DNA of 29,627 nucleotides from JBOGWP01 sp050693875. Lineage in GTDB: Bacteria > Actinomycetota > CADDZG01 > JAHWKV01 > JBOGWP01. Positions 1-7,540 of this stretch are shown here, in pieces. The stretch spans positions 1 to 29,627 of the forward strand of contig JBOGWP010000008.1 in the NCBI GenBank assembly GCA_050693875.1, read 5' to 3'. Under the pieces are notes generated by a model. That model saw nothing but the letters and a program-made list of their open reading frames with translations. It had not been told where the DNA came from and made no database searches. The first letter of the stretch is position 1, and each line of letters starts with the position of its first letter. The position numbers were made by a program, and so were the translations under genes.

Positions 1-141
1 TGGGCAGACGAACCCCTTGGGCCATCGCAGCCGCAGCAGGTAAGACCGGCACGCAGCGTCGTCGGGGAACCAGGCAAGGAACTCGTGCCAGGTCCCCGGG
101 TAGTCAATGCTTGGGCGAGGGTGCGGAACCGAGGGGAGCAA
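1..141 (-). CDS. IS1595-family transposase, N-terminal fragment (runs off window)
   Basis: Reading the reverse strand toward position 1 gives a peptide containing DYPGTWHEFLAWFPDDAACR and then YLLRLRWPKGFVCP. This is the start of IS1595-type transposases: a helical stretch with a conserved WF..DDAAC pattern, then R-W-P-x-G-F-x-C-P, the first half of the zinc ribbon that precedes the DDE domain. The second half of the zinc ribbon and the catalytic core lie beyond the window. The start codon is uncertain; a TTG at 141 or 147, or an ATT near 97, are the options, and no ATG is available. Function would be cut-and-paste or replicative transposition of the surrounding element. Confidence 0.6.
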   Translation of the reverse strand, partial: MLPSVPHPRPSIDYPGTWHEFLAWFPDDAACRSYLLRLRWPKGFVCP

Positions 142-182
142 CCACAAGATCTTGAGTCTACTGTACCTAAGGGGATAGCCCC
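1..182 (-). mobile_element. Terminal part of an IS1595-family-like insertion sequence (rest lies outside the window)
   Basis: The reverse strand from about 182 down starts with a terminal-repeat-like sequence (GGGGCTATCCCCTTAGGTAC, seen on the + strand as its complement up to 182), and a transposase N-terminus follows within about 80 bases. An end beginning GGGGCTATCCCC is of the kind found in IS1595-group elements; this is from memory, not a search. The reading frame of the neighbouring reverse-strand gene runs into this end, so the element appears to have inserted in that gene. The other end and any target duplication lie outside the window. Confidence 0.6.
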
Positions 183-1059
183 TCCCGGGAAAAAGGCCCG
201 CGCGTCCTCGATCAAGCGGTCCAGCGGCGGCCACCAGGGAGCCTGAAGTAGCGAGGCCAGCGCCTTGAGGAGGGCGGCCCCGGCCTCGTCGCCCGGCACC
301 GCAACGACCGGAACGACACGAGCAGAACGCTGCCGTCGCAGGACTCCGAGATGCAGGTCGTGCGGATGCGGTGCCGCCACCTCGCGGTGGTCCTCCGTGT
401 GCACGAGGTAGTAGTCGGGGAGCTCGAAGCGTCCCGACCTCCACGCCAGCACCTCGCCGGCCCGCATCTCGAAGTGGCCGCCCGGCCCCTGCAGGTCCCA
501 CATCAGCCGCCACTCGTGAGCGAGGTCGTCGAGCGGGTCGGCGACGAGCACGACGTAGGGGGAGAGCCGACGCGACGCTTCGTCTAGGGCCGTGGCGGCT
601 GCCTCCAAGCCCGCGGCAGCCCGTGGGATCAGGCTGACGTTCGCAGCGCGGACGAGTGCGTCGAGAGCGGCCCGGCCCGGATCGCCGACGAGCGAGACGA
701 TCGTCGAGGAACCCCGCCGCATGGTCTCCGATGATAGTGGGGGAGGATCCTCCGCAGAGGCCCTTTTCGTGCGCAAATCCGATCGTGCTCGCGTGGTCCC
801 GCAATGGCCGAACTCCGAACACGCTCGCCGTCGCCCGATGTGCGAACGGATCGTCCAGGGGATGACCCTCCTCCGCAGGACAATGCCGAGCCCGAGCACC
901 TGCTCGTATGCCTCGCCGACCCGAGCCTCGATCTCTCCCGCGGCCGGCGCTCCCTGCGATTGATGCTCGCCAAAGCGCCTCCTGCATGGGCTCCGGCCGG
1001 AGCAGCTGGTGCACCCCAGGCATCACTCGCGAAAGCACCTGCTCGAGCTCCTTCGCCAC
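183..1059 (-). pseudogene. Unrecognised reverse-strand gene, frameshifted and interrupted by the IS
   Basis: The reverse strand has an open frame from about 1028 down to the IS end at 182. Its best part starts at an ATG at 722 (GGAG a few bases upstream) and reads plausibly as protein, e.g. SPYVVLVADPLDDLAHEWRL, FEMRAGEVLAWRSGRFELPD, DYYLVHTEDHREVAAPHPHD. Just upstream, in another frame from a GTG at 1059, is a helix-like stretch (AKELEQVLSRVMPGVHQLLR) that would join after one frameshift near 950. I read this as one gene with a frameshift near its 5' end and its 3' end lost to the IS. A smaller intact gene starting at 722 is the alternative. I recognise no family. The opposite-strand frames here look like shadows. 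Confidence 0.4.
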
Positions 1060-1090
1060 CCGCAGCCAGCGCAGAAAGTACCCTCCCCTC

Positions 1091-1591
1091 GTGATCCTCC
1101 GAGGGGCGCGAGTGCTGTTGCGGCCCGCCCGGCCCGACGACCTCGAGCGCCTCATCGAGATCCGTCGGGAACCGGGAGTCCTGACATGGTGGGGCAGCGC
1201 ATCCGACGACGAGGTCCGGGAAGAGTTCCTCGGGGTGGAGGACGCCCTCGTCGTCGAGGTCGGCGGGGAGGTCGCCGGCGGGATCCTGTTCGCCGAGGAG
1301 GAGGATCCGATGTACCGACGCGCCGGGATCGACATCTTCCTCGCCCAGTCCCATCAGGGGCAGAGGCTCGGCTCCGAGGCCATCCGCGTGCTCGCCCGCT
1401 ACCTCTTCGAAGAACGGGGTCATCATCGGCTGACCATCGACCCCGCAGTCGACAACGAGGTCGCGATCCGCGCCTACGAGCGGGTCGGCTTCCGGCGGGT
1501 GGGGATCATGCGCAAATACGAGCGCGGACCCGACGGTACCTGGCACGACGGGCTGCTCATGGACTTGATGAGAGAAGACTTCCGGCCCTGA
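1091..1591 (+). CDS. GNAT-family N-acetyltransferase
   Basis: A 166-residue protein that transfers an acetyl group from acetyl-CoA to an amine; the substrate cannot be told. It has the GNAT layout: N-terminal strand ILRGARVLLRPARPDDLERL, a central strand ending AGIDIFLAQSHQGQRLGSEA (motif A, acetyl-CoA pyrophosphate loop Q-G-Q-R-L-G), then HRLTIDPAVDNEVAIRAYER and VGFRRVGIMRKYER (motif B and the Tyr-containing helix). It most resembles the RimJ/RimL or AAC(6')-like branch, and its length is normal. I chose the GTG at 1091 because homology-like sequence begins there; an ATG at 908 would add about 60 low-complexity residues. It is intact, although its neighbours on both sides are decayed, and it converges on the LuxR pseudogene. 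Confidence 0.8.
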   Translation: MILRGARVLLRPARPDDLERLIEIRREPGVLTWWGSASDDEVREEFLGVEDALVVEVGGEVAGGILFAEEEDPMYRRAGIDIFLAQSHQGQRLGSEAIRVLARYLFEERGHHRLTIDPAVDNEVAIRAYERVGFRRVGIMRKYERGPDGTWHDGLLMDLMREDFRP

Positions 1592-1630
1592 CCCTTGGCT
1601 GTTGTAGCCAGGCACCCCCCGCACCAGCCA

Positions 1631-2770
1631 TCACGGGTCGGCGCGACCGCGGGGGTTGCCATCGAATAGACCGCCCCGTACGGGCTTGCCATCGATGGCG
1701 CTGCTCGTTGTCGCGAACCCGCGGCTCGTAGTGGGCGAAGAACACCTTCCCCACGAGCTCCCTCCGGCTCCGGACGCCCGTCTTCTCGAAAATGCTCTTG
1801 AGGTGGTGCTGCACGGTGAGGGGCGACACGAAGAGGGTCTCGGCGATCTGCGCGGTGGAGTCAGCGCGTAGCACCAGACGGGTGGTGTCGCGTTCGCGCT
1901 CCGTCAACTGGGAGGCGGACATCAGCGGGGGCGGGATGCGAGCCGGGGGGCCAGGCTCGATGATCACCGCCACCCGCCGGAGGCCGTCGGCGACGAGTGA
2001 GGCGCCGTGGAGGGCCATCCAACGACCGGCCGGCGAAAGCACCCGTGCGAACGCAACCTCACCCGGTGCGTCCGGGTGCTCCGCCGTTCGAAGCGCGCGG
2101 CCGGCGACGGCGAGCACCGGGGGGTAGTTTGCCCGGATCCACCCGGTCGCCCGCGGGCTCCGAGAGCCAACGGTCGGTGCCCGGCGTGACCGAAACCACA
2201 CTCCAGTCCTCTCCCAGGACCACCAGGCCCGGAGCATCCGGCCCCTCCGGGTCCGTCGCCTCCCCCAGGAGCAGCGCGCGGCGAGCACCCTCCGCCAGAT
2301 ACCAGGAGTCGGCCTTGAGGAAGTCCGTCTCGCCCCGGTCGAACTCGGGCTGGCCCGGCTCGCGGTAGAGGCAGCATGCCCCAGGCCGGAGTGGGTTCGC
2401 AGGCCACGAGCAGCTCCTGCTCGCCGCCGTATGGATGGATGAATGCGTTCCATCTCGGGCTGCGGCTGAGGCCGCCGCCGGTGGCCTCGTGCAGCGTCCG
2501 CGGACCGGGCGACCGAAGCGAGATCGTGGAAGTCGTCCTCGCAATACTCCGGCGCGAGCCATTCCTTGGGGATCTGCGGGAGCCCCTCGTCGAAGTGGCT
2601 GGTAACCAGCAGTGACGCAGGATCGAGGTTGAACCAACAGGGCGTGCGGTAATGAGGAATGGCCCTGGCGAGGGCGACGGTCGCCTCGCCCAGAACGTCA
2701 CGAGATCGAGCCCCTGGCGCGCCAGTCGTTCGATTCCGTCCTTCGCACGCTCCTTTACATCCCAAGCCAT
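1631..2770 (-). pseudogene. LuxR-family transcriptional regulator, multiply frameshifted
   Basis: In-order pieces of one regulator are spread over three reverse-strand frames. From the ATG at 2770 they are: MAWDVKERAKDGIERLARQG; a stretch with HYRTPCWFNLDPASLLVTSH and EWLAPEYCEDDF; TLHEATGG through HPYGGEQELLVA; CLYREPGQPEFDRGETDFLK through GPDAPGLVVLGEDWSV; then PVLAVAGRALRTAEHP and the LuxR helix-turn-helix LTERERDTTRL, FVSPLTVQHHLKSIFEKTGV. The tail, IDGKPVRGGLFDGNPRGRAD, lies in yet another frame and stops at 1631. At least five frame changes separate them, so no functional product is possible without correction. Intact relatives are about 370-residue DNA-binding regulators with a GAF-like sensory region. 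The gene converges with the GNAT gene and is divergent from the NTF2-like gene. Confidence 0.8.
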
Positions 2771-2858
2771 AGCTTGATGCGACGCCGCCTTCTCGGCCGG
2801 GCCAGATACCACGTTTCTGGGAGAGACAGGTGCCCCGGTTGGCCCTACGTCGCGGTTC

Positions 2859-3191
2859 ATGACATCCACAGCCCGGCGAGGAGCTCGAAGAACTCTTGGA
2901 GGACGCCTTCATCATCCGCGATGCCCGGGCGCTCGCCCACCTGTTCGAGGAGGGGGCGGTGCTCTCCGCAACCGATGGACCATGCGAGCCACGAGGCGGC
3001 GACGAGATCGCCCCGTTTCGCAACAGCCATGTGGGGCCGTGAGCGCACCTACGCTGCCGATCCCGGACGCGTGCTCCAGCGACGCGGCATGGCGCTCGTC
3101 GTCGGGCGGCGGGGCATCAACGTCGTCCGCCGAGGACGTGACGGCGCCTGGCGCTACGCGCTCTCGCTCCTGTCCCTCGAGGAGAACCATG
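2859..3191 (+). pseudogene. NTF2-like (SnoaL-type) protein, frameshifted
   Basis: Pieces of a roughly 110-residue NTF2-like fold protein lie in three frames: MTST from the ATG at 2859; then EELEELLEDAFIIRDARALA and HLFEEGAVLSATDG, closed by a TGA near 3040; then ATAMWGRERTYAADPGRVLQ, GMALVVGRRGINVVRRGRDG and AWRYALSLLS. One extra base after the start and one change near 3025 account for the breaks. Proteins of this type are small ligand-binding or isomerase-like folds of unknown substrate. The end overlaps the start of the DUF2269 gene at 3189, suggesting they were once a coupled pair. Confidence 0.65.
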
Positions 3192-3693
3192 AGCCGCAGC
3201 ACACGGAGGCCCGTCGTGACCCTGTACGTGCTCTTCGTGTTCCTGCACGTCCTGGCCGCGATGCTGGCCTTCGGCACCGCCATGCTCGCGCTCCCTTCAT
3301 CGGCGTGTTCGGCGAGAAGGAGCCGGCGCATCTCAACTTCGCGCTCCGGCTCTCCTACGCGCTGGGGCCCCGTGCGGTGACCCCGCTCGCGCTCACGACG
3401 TTCGCGCTCGGCATCGTGCTGATCGTCATGGGCGACTGGGATCTCTTCGCGAACGAGGGGCTGCTCGCACCGATCGTGCTCTTCCTGGTGACAGTGGTCG
3501 ACGCCCAATTGGTAACCCTTCCGTCGGTGGGCCGGCTGGCGAAGCTGACGACCCCGTCCTCGACGGGGAAGCCCGCACCGCCCACTCCCGAGATCTCGAA
3601 GCTGGTGCGGAAGGTGAGGATCGGCGGGACGCTCTGCGCCACGCTCCTTGCCATCATCACCCTGCTCAATGGTCTGGAAGCCGGGGGGCCTGA
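3189..3693 (+). pseudogene. DUF2269-like integral membrane protein, frameshifted
   Basis: The ATG at 3189 opens VVTLYVLFVFLHVLAAMLAF with GTAMLALP, a first membrane helix. The frame then shifts near 3297 and continues as FIGVFGEKEPAHLNFALRLS, ALTTFALGIVLIVMGDWDLF, LLAPIVLFLVTVVDAQLVTL and RIGGTLCATLLAIITLL. Another shift near 3669 restores a final MVWKPGG next to a TGA at 3691. The four-helix layout (FLHVLAA at the start, a long loop, a last helix ending in MVWKPG) matches my recollection of DUF2269-type membrane proteins of about 160 residues. Two single-base changes would restore the frame, so the inactivation looks recent. Confidence 0.65.
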
Positions 3694-3756
3694 CCGCGCT
3701 CGGCCACGCCCCGCTGAGACGGTGGCGCCGGGACGCGTCAAGAGGACATCCGCACG

Positions 3757-3850
3757 TAAGGAGCGCCGTATACGGCGCTGGACGGCAAGAAGACAGGGCT
3801 CTTCATGAACGAGCGCCGTCCTGGCGCTGGACGCGAGAAGAGCCCGTGAG
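3757..3850 (+). repeat. Two copies of a GC-rich hairpin repeat upstream of the DsrE gene
   Basis: AGCGCCGTATACGGCGCT at 3762-3779 is a perfect 18-base palindrome. A second copy at 3811-3840 has AGCGCC/GGCGCT arms around a 5-base loop and shares the following GGACG..GAAG. The second copy is enclosed by perfect 9-base arms GGGCTCTTC (3796-3804) and GAAGAGCCC (3837-3845). A third related copy lies at 13001, between leuA and leuC. They look like an intergenic palindromic (REP/MITE-like) family. Confidence 0.7.
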
Positions 3851-3885
3851 AGAATCACCGAGTCTGTTCGACAAGGGAGGTCGCG

Positions 3886-4245
3886 ATGAAGTTCGTCTAC
3901 TTCGTCTCCACGGGCAGCTCCAACCCGACCGGCGCCTCGGTGCCGATCCATCTCGCCGTCAACGGATCGGTGGAGGTGGGGCACGACACGACGCTGGTCT
4001 TCGGCGGCGACGCCGCGGATCTGTTCATCGACAACGCCTACGAGAACGTCGAGGGAGTGGGCGTTCCTCCGATGCGCGACCTCCTCAAGAAGGCGCAGGA
4101 GCGCACCACGATCTACATATGAAAGGCGTGCGCGGTTGCCCGTGGGGCGACCGACGACCTGGCGGCGGCGTTCAACGCGACCTGGGCGACGCCTCCGGAG
4201 GTGGCCAAGCTGATGGAGGACGCCGACAAGGTCCTGGCGTTCTGA
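3886..4245 (+). CDS. DsrE-family protein, candidate selenoprotein with in-frame UGA at 4120-4122
   Basis: The frame from the ATG at 3886 (strong GGGAGG site at 3873-3879) reads MKFVYFVSTGSSNPTGASVP, then GHDTTLVFGGDAADLFIDNA, VGVPPMRDLLKKAQERTTIY and I, and meets TGA at 4120. The same frame continues at once with KACAVARGATDDLAAAFN, TPPEVAKLMEDADKVLAF and a TGA at 4243. DsrE-like proteins have IYVCGxCxxARG at this place, so the UGA stands for the first Cys of CxxC, giving U-K-A-C. DsrE/DsrF folds are small sulfur-relay or redox proteins. With Sec the product has 119 residues, normal for the family. A hairpin follows the UGA at SECIS distance. A plain Cys-to-stop mutation is the alternative, since upstream genes are decayed, but no other damage is visible here. 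No sel genes lie in the window. Confidence 0.65.
4133..4153 (+). promoter_or_regulatory. SECIS-like hairpin directly after the in-frame UGA
   Basis: CGGTTGCC (4133-4140) pairs with GGCGACCG (4146-4153) over 8 base pairs, one of them a G-U pair, with loop CGTGG (4141-4145). The loop begins 18 bases after the UGA and has a G at its second position. Known rules for bacterial SECIS elements are a stem-loop inside the coding region, the apical loop about 16-37 bases after the UGA and a G in the first two loop bases; all are met. GC-rich DNA forms hairpins easily, so this is supportive only. Confidence 0.5.
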
Positions 4246-4318
4246 CCCGCGAGCCCGGCGCCGCGGCGGCCGAGGATCACCGGGCGTCCTGAAGCAGTGG
4301 AGCGACGACCTTCGCGGG

Positions 4319-5512
4319 CTACCGCTCGAGGTACTTCTTGATGCAGTGCACCGCCCCCAGGCGCTGCGCGAAAGGGTGGAAGTCGGCGAGCTCGGTCACC
4401 GTGAAGCCGAGCCGCTCCCAGAGCATCCGGTTGGCGGCGTCGATCGGGGCGAGGTCCTCCCAGTCGCCGTGCCCATAGGTGGGAAGCCACACCGCGCTGC
4501 CGGCATCGTCGTCGATCTGCACGAGGCAGTTGTTCGCGGTGGCGAAGTACCAGGTCCGAACCCGGGTCTCGGTGTCGTCGACGTAGGTGAGCGGCATCGG
4601 GTTGCGGATGACCTCGAACCCTCCTCGTCGGAGCCGCCGCGCCACGTCGTCGAAGATCTCAGGCATCGAGTGGCGCACGGTTCCCCGCCGGAGGATCTCA
4701 TCCGCAGCCTGGGGCGAGCCGACGATGAGTCGATAGCGGCCCGACGGTCCCCGGCCGGCGAGGGTCACGAACATGTCGATGTGGAAGATCGGCTGGGCCG
4801 CCCCGGTCCCCACATAGACCTCCTCGGTCCATCGCTGGCCGTCGATCGTCACGCTCCGGCGCTCCTCCTGGGGCACGGGTCTCGTCGTCCCGACGTACGC
4901 CACCTCGCGCCGTGGGTCGAAGGTGGCCCGGTAGAGGCCGCGCACGAAGTCGGCCGGGTCGGCTTCGGGGGGAATGCTGAACGGAGGGCTGCCGCTCTGC
5001 GCCAGCTCGAGGCTGAGCGCCGGGTAGTCCGCCCCGATCAGCACGAAGTCATCGCCCACGAGGACGTTTCCTCCCTGGAAGTAGAGCGGCGACTGGAACG
5101 ACTGGACGGCACCTGCGTCGGCGACCAGGTCGGCCAGAACCGCGTCGCCGGAGCGGCGGAAGGTGAAGGGCTCGACCAGGTAGACCACCGGAGGGTCGGC
5201 GTCGACGTCGTGCACGGCGACGTACGGGTCTTCGGCCCACACCAGGAACTCGAGGAAGTCGGGCGCCTCGACGATGTCGGTACGCCCACCGGCCCCCGCC
5301 TCGTCGACCAGAGCCTGAAGGTCGTCGATCACATCGGGATGCGACACGATCGTGAACCTCGACGAGGCGGGGAGCTTGCGCAGCAGGTCGGCGTAGGCCG
5401 GACGCAGCGAGAGCTCGCCGTCCGCGTACCGCGGGTAGCACAGCAGCAGGTGCCGGAGCGGTCCGTGCGCCGAGGAGACGATCCGGGGGGTGGCAGGGCC
5501 GGGGCGCCTCAC
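4319..5512 (-). CDS. Agmatine deiminase / peptidylarginine deiminase-like enzyme
   Basis: About 397 residues of the guanidino-group-modifying (amidinotransferase/deiminase) superfamily, which hydrolyse or transfer guanidine groups through a Cys-His pair. Visible signatures are an early LLLCYPRYADGELSLRPAYA, SPLYFQGGNVLVGDDFVLIG (acidic substrate-binding strand), FHIDMFVTLAGRG (catalytic His region), LPTYGHGDWED and, eight residues from the end, GAVHCIKKYLER with the catalytic Cys. The substrate is not certain; agmatine or another guanidino compound is inferred from the superfamily. An ATG at 5698 would overlap ilvD by 35 bases and add an Arg-rich tail, so I prefer the GTG at 5512, though the true start may be nearer 5460. 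It follows ilvD on the same strand and may be co-transcribed. It is intact and converges with the DsrE gene. Confidence 0.75.
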   Translation of the reverse strand: MRRPGPATPRIVSSAHGPLRHLLLCYPRYADGELSLRPAYADLLRKLPASSRFTIVSHPDVIDDLQALVDEAGAGGRTDIVEAPDFLEFLVWAEDPYVAVHDVDADPPVVYLVEPFTFRRSGDAVLADLVADAGAVQSFQSPLYFQGGNVLVGDDFVLIGADYPALSLELAQSGSPPFSIPPEADPADFVRGLYRATFDPRREVAYVGTTRPVPQEERRSVTIDGQRWTEEVYVGTGAAQPIFHIDMFVTLAGRGPSGRYRLIVGSPQAADEILRRGTVRHSMPEIFDDVARRLRRGGFEVIRNPMPLTYVDDTETRVRTWYFATANNCLVQIDDDAGSAVWLPTYGHGDWEDLAPIDAANRMLWERLGFTVTELADFHPFAQRLGAVHCIKKYLER

Positions 5513-5663
5513 CGCGGCTTCGAGCGTCCGGAACCCCGCGGCGCGAGGACGAAGCGTCGCCGGGGTCAGCGGAGGACGGTCACGCCTGCCGATCGCGGCC
5601 GGCAGCGGGCTGCGGTTGGTGCGGATCGGGCGGGCGGCCACGCGAGAGCGCCGGGGAGCGGCC

Positions 5664-7355
5664 TCAGGCCTCGCCCGGCCCCCGCGACGTGACGGCACCT
5701 CGGGCCGACGTCGACACCGTGCGGGCGTACTTCTCGAGCGCGCCGGTTCGGTAGCGGGGCGGGTGCGGCTTCCAGGCCGCCCTGCGCCGGTCGAGCTCGT
5801 CGGCGGAGACCATCAGGTCCAGACGCCGGTTGGGAGCATCGAGCACGATCTCGTCGCCCTCCCGCACGAGAGCGATCGGGCCCCCGTCGGCGGCCTCCGG
5901 CGCCACGTGGCCGACCGAGAACCCATGGGTCGCCCCGGAGAACCGGCCGTCGGTGACGAGTGCGACGTCCTGGCCATGCCCGCCGCCGAAGATCGCGCCG
6001 GTGACTGCGAGCATCTCCCGCATCCCCGGCCCCCCCTTGGGTCCCTCGTAGCGGATCACGACGACGTCGCCCCTCGAGATCGATCCGCCGGTCACCGCTG
6101 CGAAGGCGTCGTCCTCGGAGTCGAAGACCCGCGCCCGGCCGCGGAAGGTCGTGCCCTCCATCCCGACTGCCTTGCAGACCGAACCCTCCGGAGCGAGCGA
6201 CCCCTTCAGGACGACGATCCCGCCGGTGGAGTGGATCGGCTTCGAGAGCGGCCGCACCACGTCGCCGTCGGGGTCGGGAGCCGAGGCGACGTTCTCGCCG
6301 AGCGTCTTCCCGTTGACCGCCACGGCATCGCCGTGCAGCAGGCCGGCTTCGAGGAGCTCGCGCAGCACGACGGGAACGCCGCCAGCGCGGTCGAGGTCCA
6401 CCATCACGAACCGTCCCGCCGGGCGGAGATCGGCGATGTGGGGCGTGCGGCGCGCGATGCGGTCGAAGTCGTCGAGGTCGAGCGCCACCCCGGCCTCGTG
6501 CGCGATCGCGAGCAGGTGGAGCACCGCGTTCGTCGAACCGCCGGTCGCCATCACCACCGTGATCGCGTTCTCGAGCGCCTTGCGAGTGACGACCTCGCGA
6601 GGCCGCAGCCCCGATCGGAGCTGCTCCACCACCGCCATCCCCGATTCGAAGGCATACTCGGCACGCCGCTCGGAGATCGCCGGCGGGGACGCGCTGCCGG
6701 GCAGCGACAGGCCCATCGCCTCGACGGCCGTCGCCATGGTGTTGGCGGTGTAGTGGCCGGCGCAGGACCCCGCACCCGGGCACGCCGACGACTCGAGCTC
6801 GTGCAGCTCGGCGTCGCTCATCCGGCCCGCGGCGTGTGCGCCGACGGCCTCGAAGACATCCTGGATCGTCACGTCGCGGTCGCGGAAGCGCCCGGGCATG
6901 ATCGTGCCGCCGTAGAGGAAGACGGTCGGGAGATCGAGGCGCAGGGCCGCCATCACCATGCCGGGAAGGCTCTTGTCGCATCCCGCGATCGTGACCACGC
7001 CGTCGAAGCGCTCCGCGTGCACCATGAGCTCGACCGAGTCGGCGATGGCCTCGCGGGAGATCAGCGAGGCCCGCATCCCCTCGGTCCCCATCGACACCCC
7101 GTCGGAGACCGCGATCGTCGTGAACTCGATCGGGTAGGCGCCGGCCTCGCGCACCCCGGCCTTCGCCCGGTCGGCCAGCTTGTCGAGATGCAGGTTGCAC
7201 GGCGTCACCTCGTTCCAGGAGGAGGCCACCGCCACGATGGGCTTGGCGAAGTCCTCGTCGCGCATCCCGACCGCGCGCAGCATCGCCCGGGCCGGGGCCC
7301 GCTTCGGCCCCTCGGTGACGTCGCGGCTTCTGGGTCTCATCGCATCGGTGGTCAT
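5664..7355 (-). CDS. ilvD: Dihydroxy-acid dehydratase
   Basis: A 563-residue cytoplasmic Fe-S dehydratase that converts 2,3-dihydroxy-3-methylbutanoate and 2,3-dihydroxy-3-methylpentanoate to the keto acids that precede valine and isoleucine. The start MTTDAMRPRSRDVTEGPKRA at 7355 has a run of Gs just upstream and matches where the family begins; a more distant ATG at 7433 lies in the promoter region. Family marks are SSWNEVTPCNLHLDK (first cluster Cys), AGCDKSLPGM (second), ACPGAGSCAGHYTANTMAT (third) and the C-terminal DGRFSGATHGFSVGHVAPEA. Length is normal. It is transcribed away from the ilvB operon across a shared 126-base promoter region that holds an inverted repeat, so the two units may share a regulator. 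The deiminase-like gene follows it. Confidence 0.95.
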   Translation of the reverse strand: MTTDAMRPRSRDVTEGPKRAPARAMLRAVGMRDEDFAKPIVAVASSWNEVTPCNLHLDKLADRAKAGVREAGAYPIEFTTIAVSDGVSMGTEGMRASLISREAIADSVELMVHAERFDGVVTIAGCDKSLPGMVMAALRLDLPTVFLYGGTIMPGRFRDRDVTIQDVFEAVGAHAAGRMSDAELHELESSACPGAGSCAGHYTANTMATAVEAMGLSLPGSASPPAISERRAEYAFESGMAVVEQLRSGLRPREVVTRKALENAITVVMATGGSTNAVLHLLAIAHEAGVALDLDDFDRIARRTPHIADLRPAGRFVMVDLDRAGGVPVVLRELLEAGLLHGDAVAVNGKTLGENVASAPDPDGDVVRPLSKPIHSTGGIVVLKGSLAPEGSVCKAVGMEGTTFRGRARVFDSEDDAFAAVTGGSISRGDVVVIRYEGPKGGPGMREMLAVTGAIFGGGHGQDVALVTDGRFSGATHGFSVGHVAPEAADGGPIALVREGDEIVLDAPNRRLDLMVSADELDRRRAAWKPHPPRYRTGALEKYARTVSTSARGAVTSRGPGEA

Positions 7356-7421
7356 GGGCCCCCCTTGCGCTAGGCCTCCGGTCTCTCTGCCCGCCGGTAG
7401 ATTAAAGTCTGTCGGCTTGGG

Positions 7422-7457
7422 TTGACACTCCAATAATTGTCAAGCAATATAGACAAT
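7422..7457 (+). promoter_or_regulatory. Candidate ilvB-operon promoter with an operator-like inverted repeat
   Basis: A perfect -35-like TTGACA lies at 7422-7427. Weak -10 candidates follow: CAATAT at 7445-7450 (17-base spacing) or TATAGA at 7448-7453 (20-base spacing). ATTGTC (7436-7441) and GACAAT (7452-7457) form a perfect inverted repeat with a 10-base gap across the -10 region, as a dimeric regulator's site would. This is a local AT-rich island between the divergent ilvD and ilv leader. The leader peptide starts 24 bases further on. Confidence 0.55.
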
Positions 7458-7480
7458 CGGCTTGGTGGAGGAGTGACGGC

Positions 7481-7540
7481 ATGCCGCAGTACGGCGGAGG
7501 CGCCTCGAGGAACCTGATTCTCATTCTCGTACTGCGGTAG
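7481..7540 (+). CDS. ilvB operon leader peptide (attenuator peptide)
   Basis: The 19-residue ORF MPQYGGGASRNLILILVLR has GGAGGAG at 7467-7473 as its ribosome binding site. Seven consecutive codons specify Leu, Ile, Leu, Ile, Leu, Val and Leu, exactly the amino acids made by the pathway downstream. A rho-independent terminator follows 32 bases after its stop. Such peptides sense charged Leu/Ile/Val tRNA: a stalled ribosome changes the RNA folding so the terminator does not form. Classical attenuation of ilvB-type operons is known in actinobacteria; its use here is inferred from this arrangement. Confidence 0.85.
   Translation: MPQYGGGASRNLILILVLR

Noticed and set aside
629..1624. Long reverse-strand open frame opposite the GNAT gene
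   Set aside because: Its protein is rich in Arg/Ser/Gly with no recognisable pattern; it is a GC-rich shadow of the acetyltransferase frame and of the broken gene beyond it.
5490..7373. 627-codon open frame on the + strand opposite ilvD
   Set aside because: It lies antisense to a clear ilvD and encodes His/Arg/Glu-rich sequence typical of the complement of high-GC genes.
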